Shown: positions 1 to 5,678 of the stretch, in pieces
Numbering within the stretch: the stretch's first letter is position 1
Layout of the letters: each line of letters opens with the position of its first letter
DNA from: UBA1858 sp045106935
GTDB lineage: Bacteria > Pseudomonadota > Gammaproteobacteria > UBA4575
Length of the DNA: 11,432 nt
Reading direction: 5' to 3'
Assembly (NCBI GenBank): GCA_045106935.1
Contig: JBGCFN010000062.1
Coordinates: 1-11,432, forward strand
Program-made: the position numbers and the translations under genes
The notes under the pieces: generated by a model
Seen by the model: only the letters and a program-made list of their open reading frames with translations
Database searches by the model: none
What the model was told of the DNA's origin: nothing

Positions 1-30
1 GCTTTCGACCCATAGCGGACATTCAAGAAT
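1..30 (-). repeat. Array palindrome copy R0 (inverted, cut by window edge)
   Basis: Read on the minus strand this is TTGAATGTCCGCTAT followed by GGGTCGAAAGC. The first 15 bases are identical to the start of copy R1 at 904-918, and the second part matches its GAGCCGAAAG half with a few changes. It is the only copy lying in the opposite orientation, although the element is roughly palindromic. The remaining arm would lie outside the window to the left. Confidence 0.75.
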
Positions 31-86
31 TAATGGTGACTAGGTCTTGATTTAGCTATTCCAACATTTCATCTACATACTTTAAC

Positions 87-106
87 TGTTATGGTTATCA
101 ATAACA
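87..106. promoter_or_regulatory. Short inverted repeat upstream of first array gene
   Basis: TGTTAT (87-92) and ATAACA (101-106) form a perfect 6-bp inverted repeat. Inside it GTTAT and ATAAC are separated by only two bases. It ends about 18 bases before the start codon at 125. It could be an operator or simply AT-rich chance symmetry. I see no convincing sigma70 promoter pair nearby. Confidence 0.2.
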
Positions 107-124
107 TATACATCATTTTCGTTA

Positions 125-880
125 ATGTCAGTATCAAACAAAAATAATTTCTCAGTAAAAAATATTTTAATTGATTCAATTAATATTATATGGAGAAAAA
201 GGAACGAATTTTCTAAAGCATTAGCTCTACCGGTTTTACTTATTGTTTCTATATGGGCAATAAACAGAACTCTTTACAATGAGCAACTTGAGCTGATGGA
301 TTGGGTTTTATGGTTAGCTGATGGTGTTGCATTTTGTATTTTTGCTGTGACATGCCATAGACTTATTTTGATTGACGAGGAAATTCCTACACTCAGAAAT
401 ATTCTATCTAAACGCGAATTAAAATTTCTAATTTGGGCGGCAATTATTTATATAATATTAATCTTAATTAACGCGATAATTTTAAATATCATTTTAAATT
501 TCCCAAAAATTACGGAATTATACAAGGCTGGCGACATTGAGAACTATTATATACGTCTGGCTGTTTCAGCACCTGTTTTGTATATTTTGGCAAGACTTTG
601 TTTAATATTTCCTGGAGCAGCTATTGATTCGAAAGTAGGCATTAAATGGTCATGGCGTAATACTAAGCAATATCAATTTAAGATATTTATAGTGATTGCA
701 GTATATCCTTTTATTATCTCATTGATTTTATGGTGGCTCACACGTGAAGATGCATTTTTAATTGAGCAAGTACTAACTTCACTTTTATATTACATAGGCT
801 TAGCACTTGAAATTATTGCTTTATCATTAACATATAGCTCAATTATTAATAACAAAGAGAAAGGCGTCTTTGATGCATAA
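125..880 (+). CDS. Six-helix integral membrane protein, paralogue of 1389-2120
   Basis: This 251-residue protein has about six predicted membrane segments, near residues 30-47, 58-80, 100-126, 143-163, 184-206 and 215-240. The segment around 156-177 (ARLCLIFPGAAID, then a WSW-type element) is the typical signature of poorly characterised bacterial membrane proteins related to the membrane domain of glycerophosphodiester phosphodiesterase-type proteins. There the pattern is R-x-S/C-L-x-x-P-A-x-A-x-D followed by S-W-x-x-T. It has no catalytic domain. The second paralogue in the array shares AVTCHR-like and LIFPxxAID motifs and a similar C-terminal helix. The start has no clear Shine-Dalgarno sequence. 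The gene is the first in the array and is followed by repeat R1. No function can be assigned beyond membrane location. Confidence 0.8.
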   Translation: MSVSNKNNFSVKNILIDSINIIWRKRNEFSKALALPVLLIVSIWAINRTLYNEQLELMDWVLWLADGVAFCIFAVTCHRLILIDEEIPTLRNILSKRELKFLIWAAIIYIILILINAIILNIILNFPKITELYKAGDIENYYIRLAVSAPVLYILARLCLIFPGAAIDSKVGIKWSWRNTKQYQFKIFIVIAVYPFIISLILWWLTREDAFLIEQVLTSLLYYIGLALEIIALSLTYSSIINNKEKGVFDA

Positions 881-902
881 CAAGTCACAAATCAATGGGT
901 GA

Positions 903-940
903 TTGAATGTCCGCTATTGAGCCGAAAGAGGACTATTGAA
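903..940 (+). repeat. Array palindrome copy R1
   Basis: Core CCGCTATTGAGCCGAAAG at 911-928, flanked by TTGAATGT on the left and AGGACTATTGAA on the right. The arms GTCCGCT and AGAGGAC pair with one mismatch. It lies between the first membrane protein gene and the zinc-ribbon gene. The bases from GTG/ATG-like codons in it create an artificial upstream extension of the zinc-ribbon reading frame. Confidence 0.85.
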
Positions 941-949
941 AATATAATC

Positions 950-1321
950 ATGAAAACATTAGATGATATCTATCGATGTGTTAGTTGTAATCACATTGCT
1001 GCTAGAGGAAATTTATACTGTAGAGATTGTGGAGTTAAATTCAGTGAAGAAGATATTTTCCATATGCAAAAAAACATTCATTCTGTGATAGGTGCGTCAC
1101 CATGGAATACCCGTGATCGTTATCGATGTATACATTGTGAAGCTCATATAGCGATACTGGATAAATACTGTCGCAGCTGTGGCGATGAAATATGTGATAA
1201 AGAAAAGCAAATCATGAAACTGAACATGAAAGAATTAGCCCAACAAAATACCATGCCACTTATATGGCTGGGTATCTTCGTATTACTTGTCATTGTATTT
1301 TCAATAGCAGTTGTAGACTAA
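950..1321 (+). CDS. Tail-anchored double zinc-ribbon protein
   Basis: This 123-residue protein carries two zinc ribbons with the same spacing: C10-x2-C13-x10-C24-x2-C27 and C60-x2-C63-x10-C74-x2-C77. The second looks like an internal duplication 50 residues after the first. A single hydrophobic helix at about 103-122 ends the protein, so the ribbons should face the cytoplasm and the tail should anchor in the membrane. The frame is open back to 899, but that stretch is repeat R1, so the ATG at 950 is chosen. There is no strong SD before it. It probably forms one unit with the downstream membrane protein, since no repeat separates them. Double zinc ribbons often mediate protein or nucleic acid contacts; the partner here is unknown. 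Confidence 0.75.
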   Translation: MKTLDDIYRCVSCNHIAARGNLYCRDCGVKFSEEDIFHMQKNIHSVIGASPWNTRDRYRCIHCEAHIAILDKYCRSCGDEICDKEKQIMKLNMKELAQQNTMPLIWLGIFVLLVIVFSIAVVD

Positions 1322-1332
1322 TCATTTTTTTA

Positions 1333-1360
1333 AAGCCACGATAATTACTACTGCTGGCTT
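1333..1360 (+). terminator. Weak stem-loop between zinc-ribbon gene and second paralogue
   Basis: AAGCCA (1333-1338) and TGGCTT (1355-1360) form a 6-bp stem with a 16-base loop, followed by ATTTT. It is too weak to call a terminator firmly. No array palindrome is present in this gap, unlike the other gene boundaries. Confidence 0.2.
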
Positions 1361-1388
1361 ATTTTAATAAAATTATAAGGGAATTAAG

Positions 1389-2120
1389 CTGAAAGATTCA
1401 ATTGTTATACTGGTCGGAGTAATACATGTTCTTAAAGAACGCGCAATTCCAATATTCAAAGCAGTTATTTTACCATTAGTGATTATTTCTGCTCTGGATA
1501 TTGCGTTGGATTCCATCCGCAGCCAAGAGGATATGAATAAAACAATAAAATTTATTCTTTCAATTTTATTGGAATTACTTTCTCTATTCCAATATACCTA
1601 CGTCGCAGTTTGTACTCATAGAATTGTGATACTAGGCTCTAGTTCAGTTCCTGAATGGGGCCTTAGGAAATATTCAAGTCGAGAAGGAATATTCTTTTTT
1701 TATTCTTTATTGTTAATGATCCTATCAGTATTAGTATTGTCTACCAGCCAATTTTCACAAAACTTTTGGGTAATGATTATTCCATGGATATTCATTGCTT
1801 ATATATCAATTAGGTTTTCATTAATCTTCCCGGCTTGTGCTATAGATCAACATATTTCGTTAAAACAGTCTTGGGAATATACGAAAAATAAATTTGTGTT
1901 TATGGTTATGGCCACTTTGATTTGGCCAATTTTGTTTGCGATTCCGATAGTATTAGTAATGTTCGGAATTACTCTAATTGGCGGCACAATTATTCCATTA
2001 ATAGGAATGTTTGCAGGTAGTCTATTTGGAGTATTACTTGCGATAGCGCTCATTGCTTCACTATCATTGGCATATGTGAGGATTGTAGATAACAATAAAG
2101 CAGAAACTACTTCTCAATGA
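1389..2120 (+). CDS. Second six-helix membrane protein of the array (CTG start proposed)
   Basis: A 243-residue integral membrane protein if it starts at CTG 1389. The shortest conventional start is GTG 1479, but the frame is open from 1371. The translated extension (KDSIVILVGVIHVLKERAIP...) aligns with the N-terminus of the first paralogue (IDSINIIWRKRNEFSKALAL). An AAGGGA Shine-Dalgarno ends six bases before CTG 1389, and no ATG, GTG or TTG lies in frame upstream of 1479. It shares LIFPACAID (about residues 145-153), a following SW element, an AVCTHR motif and the last helix with the protein at 125-880. The stop codon TGA (2118-2120) is supplied by repeat R2. Function unknown; membrane location is clear. 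Confidence 0.7.
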   Translation: MKDSIVILVGVIHVLKERAIPIFKAVILPLVIISALDIALDSIRSQEDMNKTIKFILSILLELLSLFQYTYVAVCTHRIVILGSSSVPEWGLRKYSSREGIFFFYSLLLMILSVLVLSTSQFSQNFWVMIIPWIFIAYISIRFSLIFPACAIDQHISLKQSWEYTKNKFVFMVMATLIWPILFAIPIVLVMFGITLIGGTIIPLIGMFAGSLFGVLLAIALIASLSLAYVRIVDNNKAETTSQ

Positions 2121-2145
2121 CTGCTATTGAGCCGAAAGGCGACAA
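2115..2145 (+). repeat. Array palindrome copy R2 (supplies a stop codon)
   Basis: Core CTGCTATTGAGCCGAAAG at 2121-2138, one base different from R1 and R3. It starts inside the preceding gene: the TGA of its CAATGAC flank is the stop codon of the membrane protein. Its arms pair poorly while the loop ATTGAGCCGAA is unchanged. Confidence 0.85.
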
Positions 2146-2154
2146 ATATTTCTA

Positions 2155-2727
2155 ATGGATAGAAAATTATCATTCAAATTTATTGTTGCACTAATACTTG
2201 TTGGGCTTGGTTTTACTGGCTATGCATTTCTAAGCACTCTCTCGGTTACAGACAAGCAAAAAAACTCTGCGTGGGCGGCATGCGATTTGTCATCGATGTT
2301 ACCAGGCACAATAAAGGAATGTGGTTACGGATATGTTTATAAGCGTACTGATCAAGATAAAAAATTGATCAATAAATTTGTTCACTTGTTAGCTGATCCT
2401 GATCAAAAGGAAAGCGTTCAACCAGATAACGCAAAAAATATATGGCGTTCAGCAAATAAAGACTATTTTGTTTTTTACCCATGGAGTCCTCACAGAGGTT
2501 GCGGTGTATTCTTCAATAATGCTGTCAGTAATATCCAACCGAATTTAGGTATTCCAGAGGATGAAGCAATTAAAAGTCTTCCATATTTTAAGGAAAACTG
2601 TGAAAGTCGTATTTGGGACATGAGCGGTAGATTATATAATCGAAAACAATATCCGCCAGAATATAATCTTACAGTCCCAAAAGTTGAATGGTACTCGGAT
2701 TCAAAGGTATATGTGCATGCGCCTTGA
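2155..2727 (+). CDS. Degenerate Rieske (PetA-like) protein lacking most [2Fe-2S] ligands
   Basis: This 190-residue protein has one N-terminal membrane helix (about 9-27) and then a fold that follows the Rieske subunit of proteobacterial cytochrome bc1. The matching elements are a hinge AFLSTLS..DKQK, a D-L-S-S-M-L-P-G start to the soluble domain (44-51), LADPDQKES..QPDNAKN (79-95), box I at 111-116 and box II with WDMSGR (154-159), then YNLTVP. In real Rieske proteins box I is CTHLGC and box II is CPCHGS. Here box I reads SPHRGC and box II reads ENCE, so both ligand cysteines and the second histidine are lost. H113 and the two disulfide cysteines (C116, C149) remain. It therefore probably cannot hold the cluster. 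The start has no SD. It lies between repeats R2 and R3, away from any cytochrome b or c1 gene. The alignment is by eye. Confidence 0.65.
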   Translation: MDRKLSFKFIVALILVGLGFTGYAFLSTLSVTDKQKNSAWAACDLSSMLPGTIKECGYGYVYKRTDQDKKLINKFVHLLADPDQKESVQPDNAKNIWRSANKDYFVFYPWSPHRGCGVFFNNAVSNIQPNLGIPEDEAIKSLPYFKENCESRIWDMSGRLYNRKQYPPEYNLTVPKVEWYSDSKVYVHAP

Positions 2728-2783
2728 ACAGAGCGACACTTACGAACAGAGTGTGTGTGAAACCGATGTTTCTACACTAAACT

Positions 2784-2820
2784 TTGAGTGACCGCTATTG
2801 AGCCGAAAGTGGACATTAAT
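2784..2820 (+). repeat. Array palindrome copy R3
   Basis: Core CCGCTATTGAGCCGAAAG at 2792-2809, identical to the R1 core over 18 bases. Flanks are TTTGAGTGA on the left and TGGACATTAAT on the right. The arms TGACCGCT and AGTGGACA pair apart from one mismatch and one G-U wobble, making it the best hairpin of the set. Confidence 0.85.
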
Positions 2821-2845
2821 AGATTTATTAATTATAGGAGCTAAC

Positions 2846-3289
2846 ATGAAACTCAATATACAAAGTATTTCCGCTAAATTAATATTTATATTCATCATGT
2901 TCCCATTTGCAGTGTTTTCTAATCAAGAAATTAACTTTTCAAACGAAAAAACAATTAATGACTTAATTTCAGAGAAGACATGGGATTGCAATATGATTGA
3001 TGCATATGGTGAAAGTGTCGGAATATATAAATTTAATACAGCGAAGGGAAATAAAGTTGAAGGTTCTATAAAAGTCCCACATATTCCAGCTTGCAACTCA
3101 AGTGTGCTTAAAGGGACGCTTAAGAAAAATATCATGAAATACAGAGCGCCTAATGGTACGCCATGTAGAGAAGTCAATGGGGTCTTAAAATTTAGCATTA
3201 ACGATGCTGGCACCATTGAAGCAATTGGAACTTACGCTATAGGTGGCACACATAAACGCGGTTCAAATGTATGCACCATGCAAAAATAG
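2846..3289 (+). CDS. Secreted four-cysteine protein, unknown function
   Basis: A 147-residue protein with an N-terminal signal peptide: basic start, hydrophobic core about 12-24, likely cleavage near FAVFS-NQ. The mature part is about 120 residues with four cysteines at 48, 83, 107 and 143, enough for two disulfides in an exported domain. Alternating hydrophobic stretches near the C-terminus suggest beta strands. The frame is open back to 2798 through repeat R3, but a good SD (TAGGAG) sits just before ATG 2846, and starting there also gives a proper signal peptide. It lies between R3 and R4. I do not recognise the family. Confidence 0.7.
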   Translation: MKLNIQSISAKLIFIFIMFPFAVFSNQEINFSNEKTINDLISEKTWDCNMIDAYGESVGIYKFNTAKGNKVEGSIKVPHIPACNSSVLKGTLKKNIMKYRAPNGTPCREVNGVLKFSINDAGTIEAIGTYAIGGTHKRGSNVCTMQK

Positions 3290-3300
3290 AACTAATGTGT

Positions 3301-3336
3301 TCTATATCCGCTTTTGCGCCGTAAAGCGACTATATG
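3301..3336 (+). repeat. Array palindrome copy R4 (most diverged)
   Basis: Core CCGCTTTTGCGCCGTAAAG at 3308-3326, flanked by TCTATAT and CGACTATATG. CGCTTT and AAAGCG form a perfect 6-bp stem. The next gene begins at the ATG 3334-3336, directly at the end of the repeat, leaving no room for an independent leader. Confidence 0.7.
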
Positions 3337-3615
3337 AATATTACATCTCTGATAGTCAATGTCATCGGATTAGCATTTTATTCATGGTTAATTTGGAATT
3401 TTTATCAAATGTATCTTGCATCTTGGAATAGAGAAAACGCAAAAGAAAATTGGGTGTTGGCGTTTAATTCGCCATTTTTTTTAGCAATGCAGCCAATTTT
3501 CAAGTGGCTTATCTTAGTTCTTTTTACTGTAGGGTCATTTTCATTAATTCTATTATTCATAAATTTCTTAATGCAAATTACTTTAGCTGTAATGGGCGCC
3601 AATCATGCAACATGA
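3334..3615 (+). CDS. Small two-helix membrane protein
   Basis: A 93-residue protein with two strongly hydrophobic segments, about residues 5-30 and 55-88, the second long enough for one long or two short helices. The intervening stretch (about 31-54) is mixed and contains the polar NRENAKENW part. There is no family I recognise. The start codon follows repeat R4 with no Shine-Dalgarno sequence, so translation may depend on the leader formed by the repeat or on coupling. It is the last gene of the array and is followed by repeat R5, then by a convergent gene. Confidence 0.6.
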   Translation: MNITSLIVNVIGLAFYSWLIWNFYQMYLASWNRENAKENWVLAFNSPFFLAMQPIFKWLILVLFTVGSFSLILLFINFLMQITLAVMGANHAT

Positions 3616-3622
3616 ATGTCAC

Positions 3623-3660
3623 TTAAATGACCGCTATTGAAACGAAAGCAAGCATTCAAA
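3623..3660 (+). repeat. Array palindrome copy R5 (right end of array)
   Basis: Core CCGCTATTGAAACGAAAG at 3631-3648, with flanks TTAAATGA and CAAGCATTCAAA. It lies between two convergent genes, eight bases before the stop codon of the acetyltransferase gene. No further copy of the core is seen to its right in the window, so it marks the right edge of the array. Confidence 0.8.
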
Positions 3661-3668
3661 ATTTCTTA

Positions 3669-4697
3669 TTACTGCCATTGATTCTTAAATAATTCAATCA
3701 CTCGGTTAGTCCAGTGTTCTTTCATTGGGCTTTTTACTAAATGCATTCCTATGCGTTCCTTTTGCACTGTCATCCAATCTTGTTTATAACGCTCATTACC
3801 TGTCAGATAATCAATCTCTGTGACTTTGTCATCATCAATTACATGTCGCATTATGTGATGAGTTAAAATAGAACCCGGCGAATAATTTTTCCATCGACCA
3901 TCATAGGCTAGCCTATATATGCTTGCTTTCCCATGAACGACAAACCATATCTGTGCTGCTATCGGATTTTCATCACTATATAAAACAGCAAGTCGTAACC
4001 AACCAAGTCGTGCAAAATTTTTCACTATATTTGGTGTAAAGTCAGCAAAAATTTCATTTGCTTTCCAGCTTGCAAGATACACTGTTTGATAATCCTCTAT
4101 AGCCTGCTCGATGTTTTCTTTTTGGTAAAGTCGAATTTGGTAAGGATGCTCTCGAGCCAGTTTTCGCTGTTTGCGTTTAATCATATTGCGAATATTGGCT
4201 GGACGTTGATTCATATATTCATCGAATGATTGTCCGTTTACTGGATGGCTCCAATTATAAAAACGAAAGTATCCTTCACGTATATATCCGCAAGATTCCA
4301 TGTGCTGATATAGGCTCTGTAAATTGCCATCATTAGCATCAATGGGTTCTAGCCGTAGTGTGGTTTCTTCTATTTTAGATAGGCCCTGTGCCAAACAGCT
4401 TAAAATGTCTTCACGCGGCCCATTCTCGGAGACCAGCACAGAAAACAATGTGGTGAACTGATTACTTAAGGCACGCAAACCATCTCTTGGACTGGTAAAT
4501 AGCGGCAAAATTGCCAATACAGCCCCTTCTTGAATGACACACGCTAATCTTATTGTCTGGCCTTCCGCCAATGCATGTGAGGAAAGCCCCTCTAACCATG
4601 CTCGAGAATAGAATATTGAGGTTCGCTCTGACTGGGTGAAGAGCCTGTTTGCACTTTCGGGCAATTGATCCCACTGGTGATAAAAGACAGCTTTCAT
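3669..4697 (-). CDS. GNAT-fold acyltransferase, FemAB/CelD-like (Acetyltransf_6 type)
   Basis: A 342-residue cytosolic protein resembling the two-domain GNAT proteins related to FemAB and CelD/BioF2-type acyltransferases. The features seen are an early aromatic F-Y-S-R-A-W stretch (29-34), the basic motif RPANIRNMIKRKQRKL (about 165-180) where these proteins carry their R-x-x-x-R/K-K pattern, and a C-terminal GNAT half. That half has AAQIWFVVHGKASIYRLAYD (about 247-266), the YSPGSIL acyl-CoA region (272-278) and DYLTGNERYKQDW (296-308). Such enzymes usually transfer acyl or aminoacyl groups to sugars, peptides or envelope polymers; the substrate here is unknown. The ATG has only a weak AAAGAA-type leader. 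It converges on repeat R5 and diverges from the 53-residue ORF. Confidence 0.8.
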   Translation of the reverse strand: MKAVFYHQWDQLPESANRLFTQSERTSIFYSRAWLEGLSSHALAEGQTIRLACVIQEGAVLAILPLFTSPRDGLRALSNQFTTLFSVLVSENGPREDILSCLAQGLSKIEETTLRLEPIDANDGNLQSLYQHMESCGYIREGYFRFYNWSHPVNGQSFDEYMNQRPANIRNMIKRKQRKLAREHPYQIRLYQKENIEQAIEDYQTVYLASWKANEIFADFTPNIVKNFARLGWLRLAVLYSDENPIAAQIWFVVHGKASIYRLAYDGRWKNYSPGSILTHHIMRHVIDDDKVTEIDYLTGNERYKQDWMTVQKERIGMHLVKSPMKEHWTNRVIELFKNQWQ

Positions 4698-4873
4698 GAT
4701 GTATTTATTCTTTTATGGCAATCATCAGTGGCTTATTTAAGAATACTGGCGAAATAGGTCAATTATTAAACGGCACGCTACTTTTTGCTGAGTTTTAAGC
4801 GTTTTTAAGGCGCTTCGCCATAGATTTATTTTTACTACACATAAATAGAATATGTTCTAGCCAGTCGCTATTT

Positions 4874-4882
4874 TGCTACAAT
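4874..4882 (+). promoter_or_regulatory. Extended -10 promoter for the 53-residue ORF
   Basis: TG at 4874-4875, one base, then TACAAT at 4877-4882 is a good extended -10 element (five of six bases match TATAAT). No strong -35 is seen at the right distance, which suits an extended -10 promoter. Transcription would start near 4889, giving a leader of roughly 36 bases that includes the AAGGTG SD. Confidence 0.5.
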
Positions 4883-4925
4883 ACCGCACTCGAATGATTT
4901 CTACTTTTACGCAAAAAGGTGCTTT

Positions 4926-5087
4926 ATGAGCGACGCAAAAAAAACTAGACCTAAGGTCCCACAGGGTGAATCTCGTTATCTGACAACGACTCAGAAACAA
5001 GCAGATGAAAAGGGCTACGTTGGCTATGACACTAGCTGGACTCCATTCCAGAAAGAAGTAGCATACACAACACCTAAAAAGCCGTAA
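4926..5087 (+). CDS. Small hydrophilic protein of 53 residues, unknown function
   Basis: A 53-codon ORF starting MSDAKKTRPKVPQGESRYLT and ending TPKKP. It is preceded by an extended -10 element and by an AAGGTG Shine-Dalgarno six bases before the ATG, and followed within ten bases by a long stem-loop. The protein is soluble, lysine rich, has several tyrosines (YLTTT, GYVGYD) and no cysteine or membrane helix. The complete set of expression signals makes it a credible gene despite its size. It diverges from the acetyltransferase gene and converges on the HIT gene. I do not recognise a family. Confidence 0.7.
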   Translation: MSDAKKTRPKVPQGESRYLTTTQKQADEKGYVGYDTSWTPFQKEVAYTTPKKP

Positions 5088-5095
5088 GCTTTCAA

Positions 5096-5129
5096 ACAGA
5101 CATGTGAATCATCTTATTCACATGTCTGT
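5096..5129. terminator. Perfect 14-bp stem-loop between convergent genes
   Basis: ACAGACATGTGAAT (5096-5109) and ATTCACATGTCTGT (5116-5129) pair perfectly with a 6-base loop. It lies between the stop codons of the 53-residue ORF and the convergent HIT gene. Neither side has a long T-run, so it is probably a bidirectional transcript-end structure rather than a classic strong terminator. Confidence 0.6.
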
Positions 5130-5138
5130 ACTTCTTAA

Positions 5139-5525
5139 TTATTCTTTTGCTGTTCTAGAATAAGTTCTATTTTTAGGTAACACCCCTCTCACACCACCTC
5201 TCGGATCTTCCACATCACCTTTGTACCTTGGTATCAGGTGAATATGTGTATGTGGGACAGATTGACCGGCCGTTTTACTGACATTAATCCCAATATTATA
5301 TGAATCGGGCTGGTGCTTCTTCTCAACCATTTCTTTCGCTATATTCACCAAGCCCCATAGCTCAGCCACTTCTTCTTTAGAACAGTCAAAATAGTTTGGT
5401 ACATGACGATTGGGTATGATCAACATATGCCCAGGGGATGCAGGAAACTTATCTTGGCTGATAAACCCCAATTCACCTTGATGCACCAAATCAAGCCGAC
5501 GACAAAATATACAATCAGAAGACAT
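5139..5525 (-). CDS. HIT-family nucleotide hydrolase/transferase
   Basis: A 128-residue histidine-triad protein. The catalytic triad H92-x-H94-x-H96 lies in PHTHIHLIPRY, which is the HIT signature H-x-H-x-H-x-x. The N-terminal CIFC (C5, C8), with H41 in NRHV, matches the zinc-site pattern found in many HIT proteins. Such enzymes hydrolyse dinucleoside polyphosphates or AMP-linked compounds through a nucleotidyl-histidine intermediate. The frame can start at TTG 5537, but ATG 5525 gives the usual M-S-x-x-C-I-F-C N-terminus and is preferred. The SD (TAGGGG) sits awkwardly between the two options. It stands alone, converging on the 53-residue ORF. Confidence 0.9.
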   Translation of the reverse strand: MSSDCIFCRRLDLVHQGELGFISQDKFPASPGHMLIIPNRHVPNYFDCSKEEVAELWGLVNIAKEMVEKKHQPDSYNIGINVSKTAGQSVPHTHIHLIPRYKGDVEDPRGGVRGVLPKNRTYSRTAKE

Positions 5526-5678
5526 AAAAATACTCAAAGACCCCTAAACGGAAATCTTTATCCTTAGTTAGTTTGAAAGATAAACACAGAATTCATTGGC
5601 AATTGCCTAGCTTGTCCAAACTATGCCAAATAAGACAGCTATTATATAACAGCTATTTGAAAGGGTCAGCCTCTTAGT

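Noticed and set aside
899..950. Zinc-ribbon gene starting at 899
   Set aside because: The extra 17 codons are repeat R1 sequence, with no signal before 899; ATG 950 gives a clean start.
1847..2095. Minus-strand ORF of 82 codons
   Set aside because: It is the antisense shadow of the second membrane protein gene, without SD or neighbours.
2798..2845. Secreted protein starting at 2798
   Set aside because: The extension is repeat R3 and hides the signal peptide; a good SD lies before ATG 2846.
2923..3216. Minus-strand ORF of 97 codons
   Set aside because: Shadow of the secreted four-cysteine protein gene, which has a signal peptide and SD on the other strand.
3243..3431. Plus-strand ORF of 62 codons bridging two array genes
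   Set aside because: It overlaps the ends of both neighbours and repeat R4 and shows no protein character.
3405..3602. Minus-strand ORF of 65 codons
   Set aside because: Antisense shadow of the two-helix membrane protein gene at 3334-3615.
903..3660. Reading the array repeats as integron attC sites
   Set aside because: The repeats are only about 30-38 bases, no GTTRRRY core site or matching RYYYAAC partner is present around them, and no integrase is seen. Resemblance is limited to palindromic shape and the short ATTGAGCCG string.
903..3660. CRISPR array
   Set aside because: The repeats are 300-1200 bases apart with genes between them, not short regular spacers.
4462..4674. Minus-strand ORF of 70 codons inside the acetyltransferase gene
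   Set aside because: Frame shadow of a gene with recognised motifs on the same strand.
5634..5656. Direct repeat ACAGCTATT twice, five bases apart
   Set aside because: Short, AT-rich and single occurrence; no partner gene or protein to give it a role.
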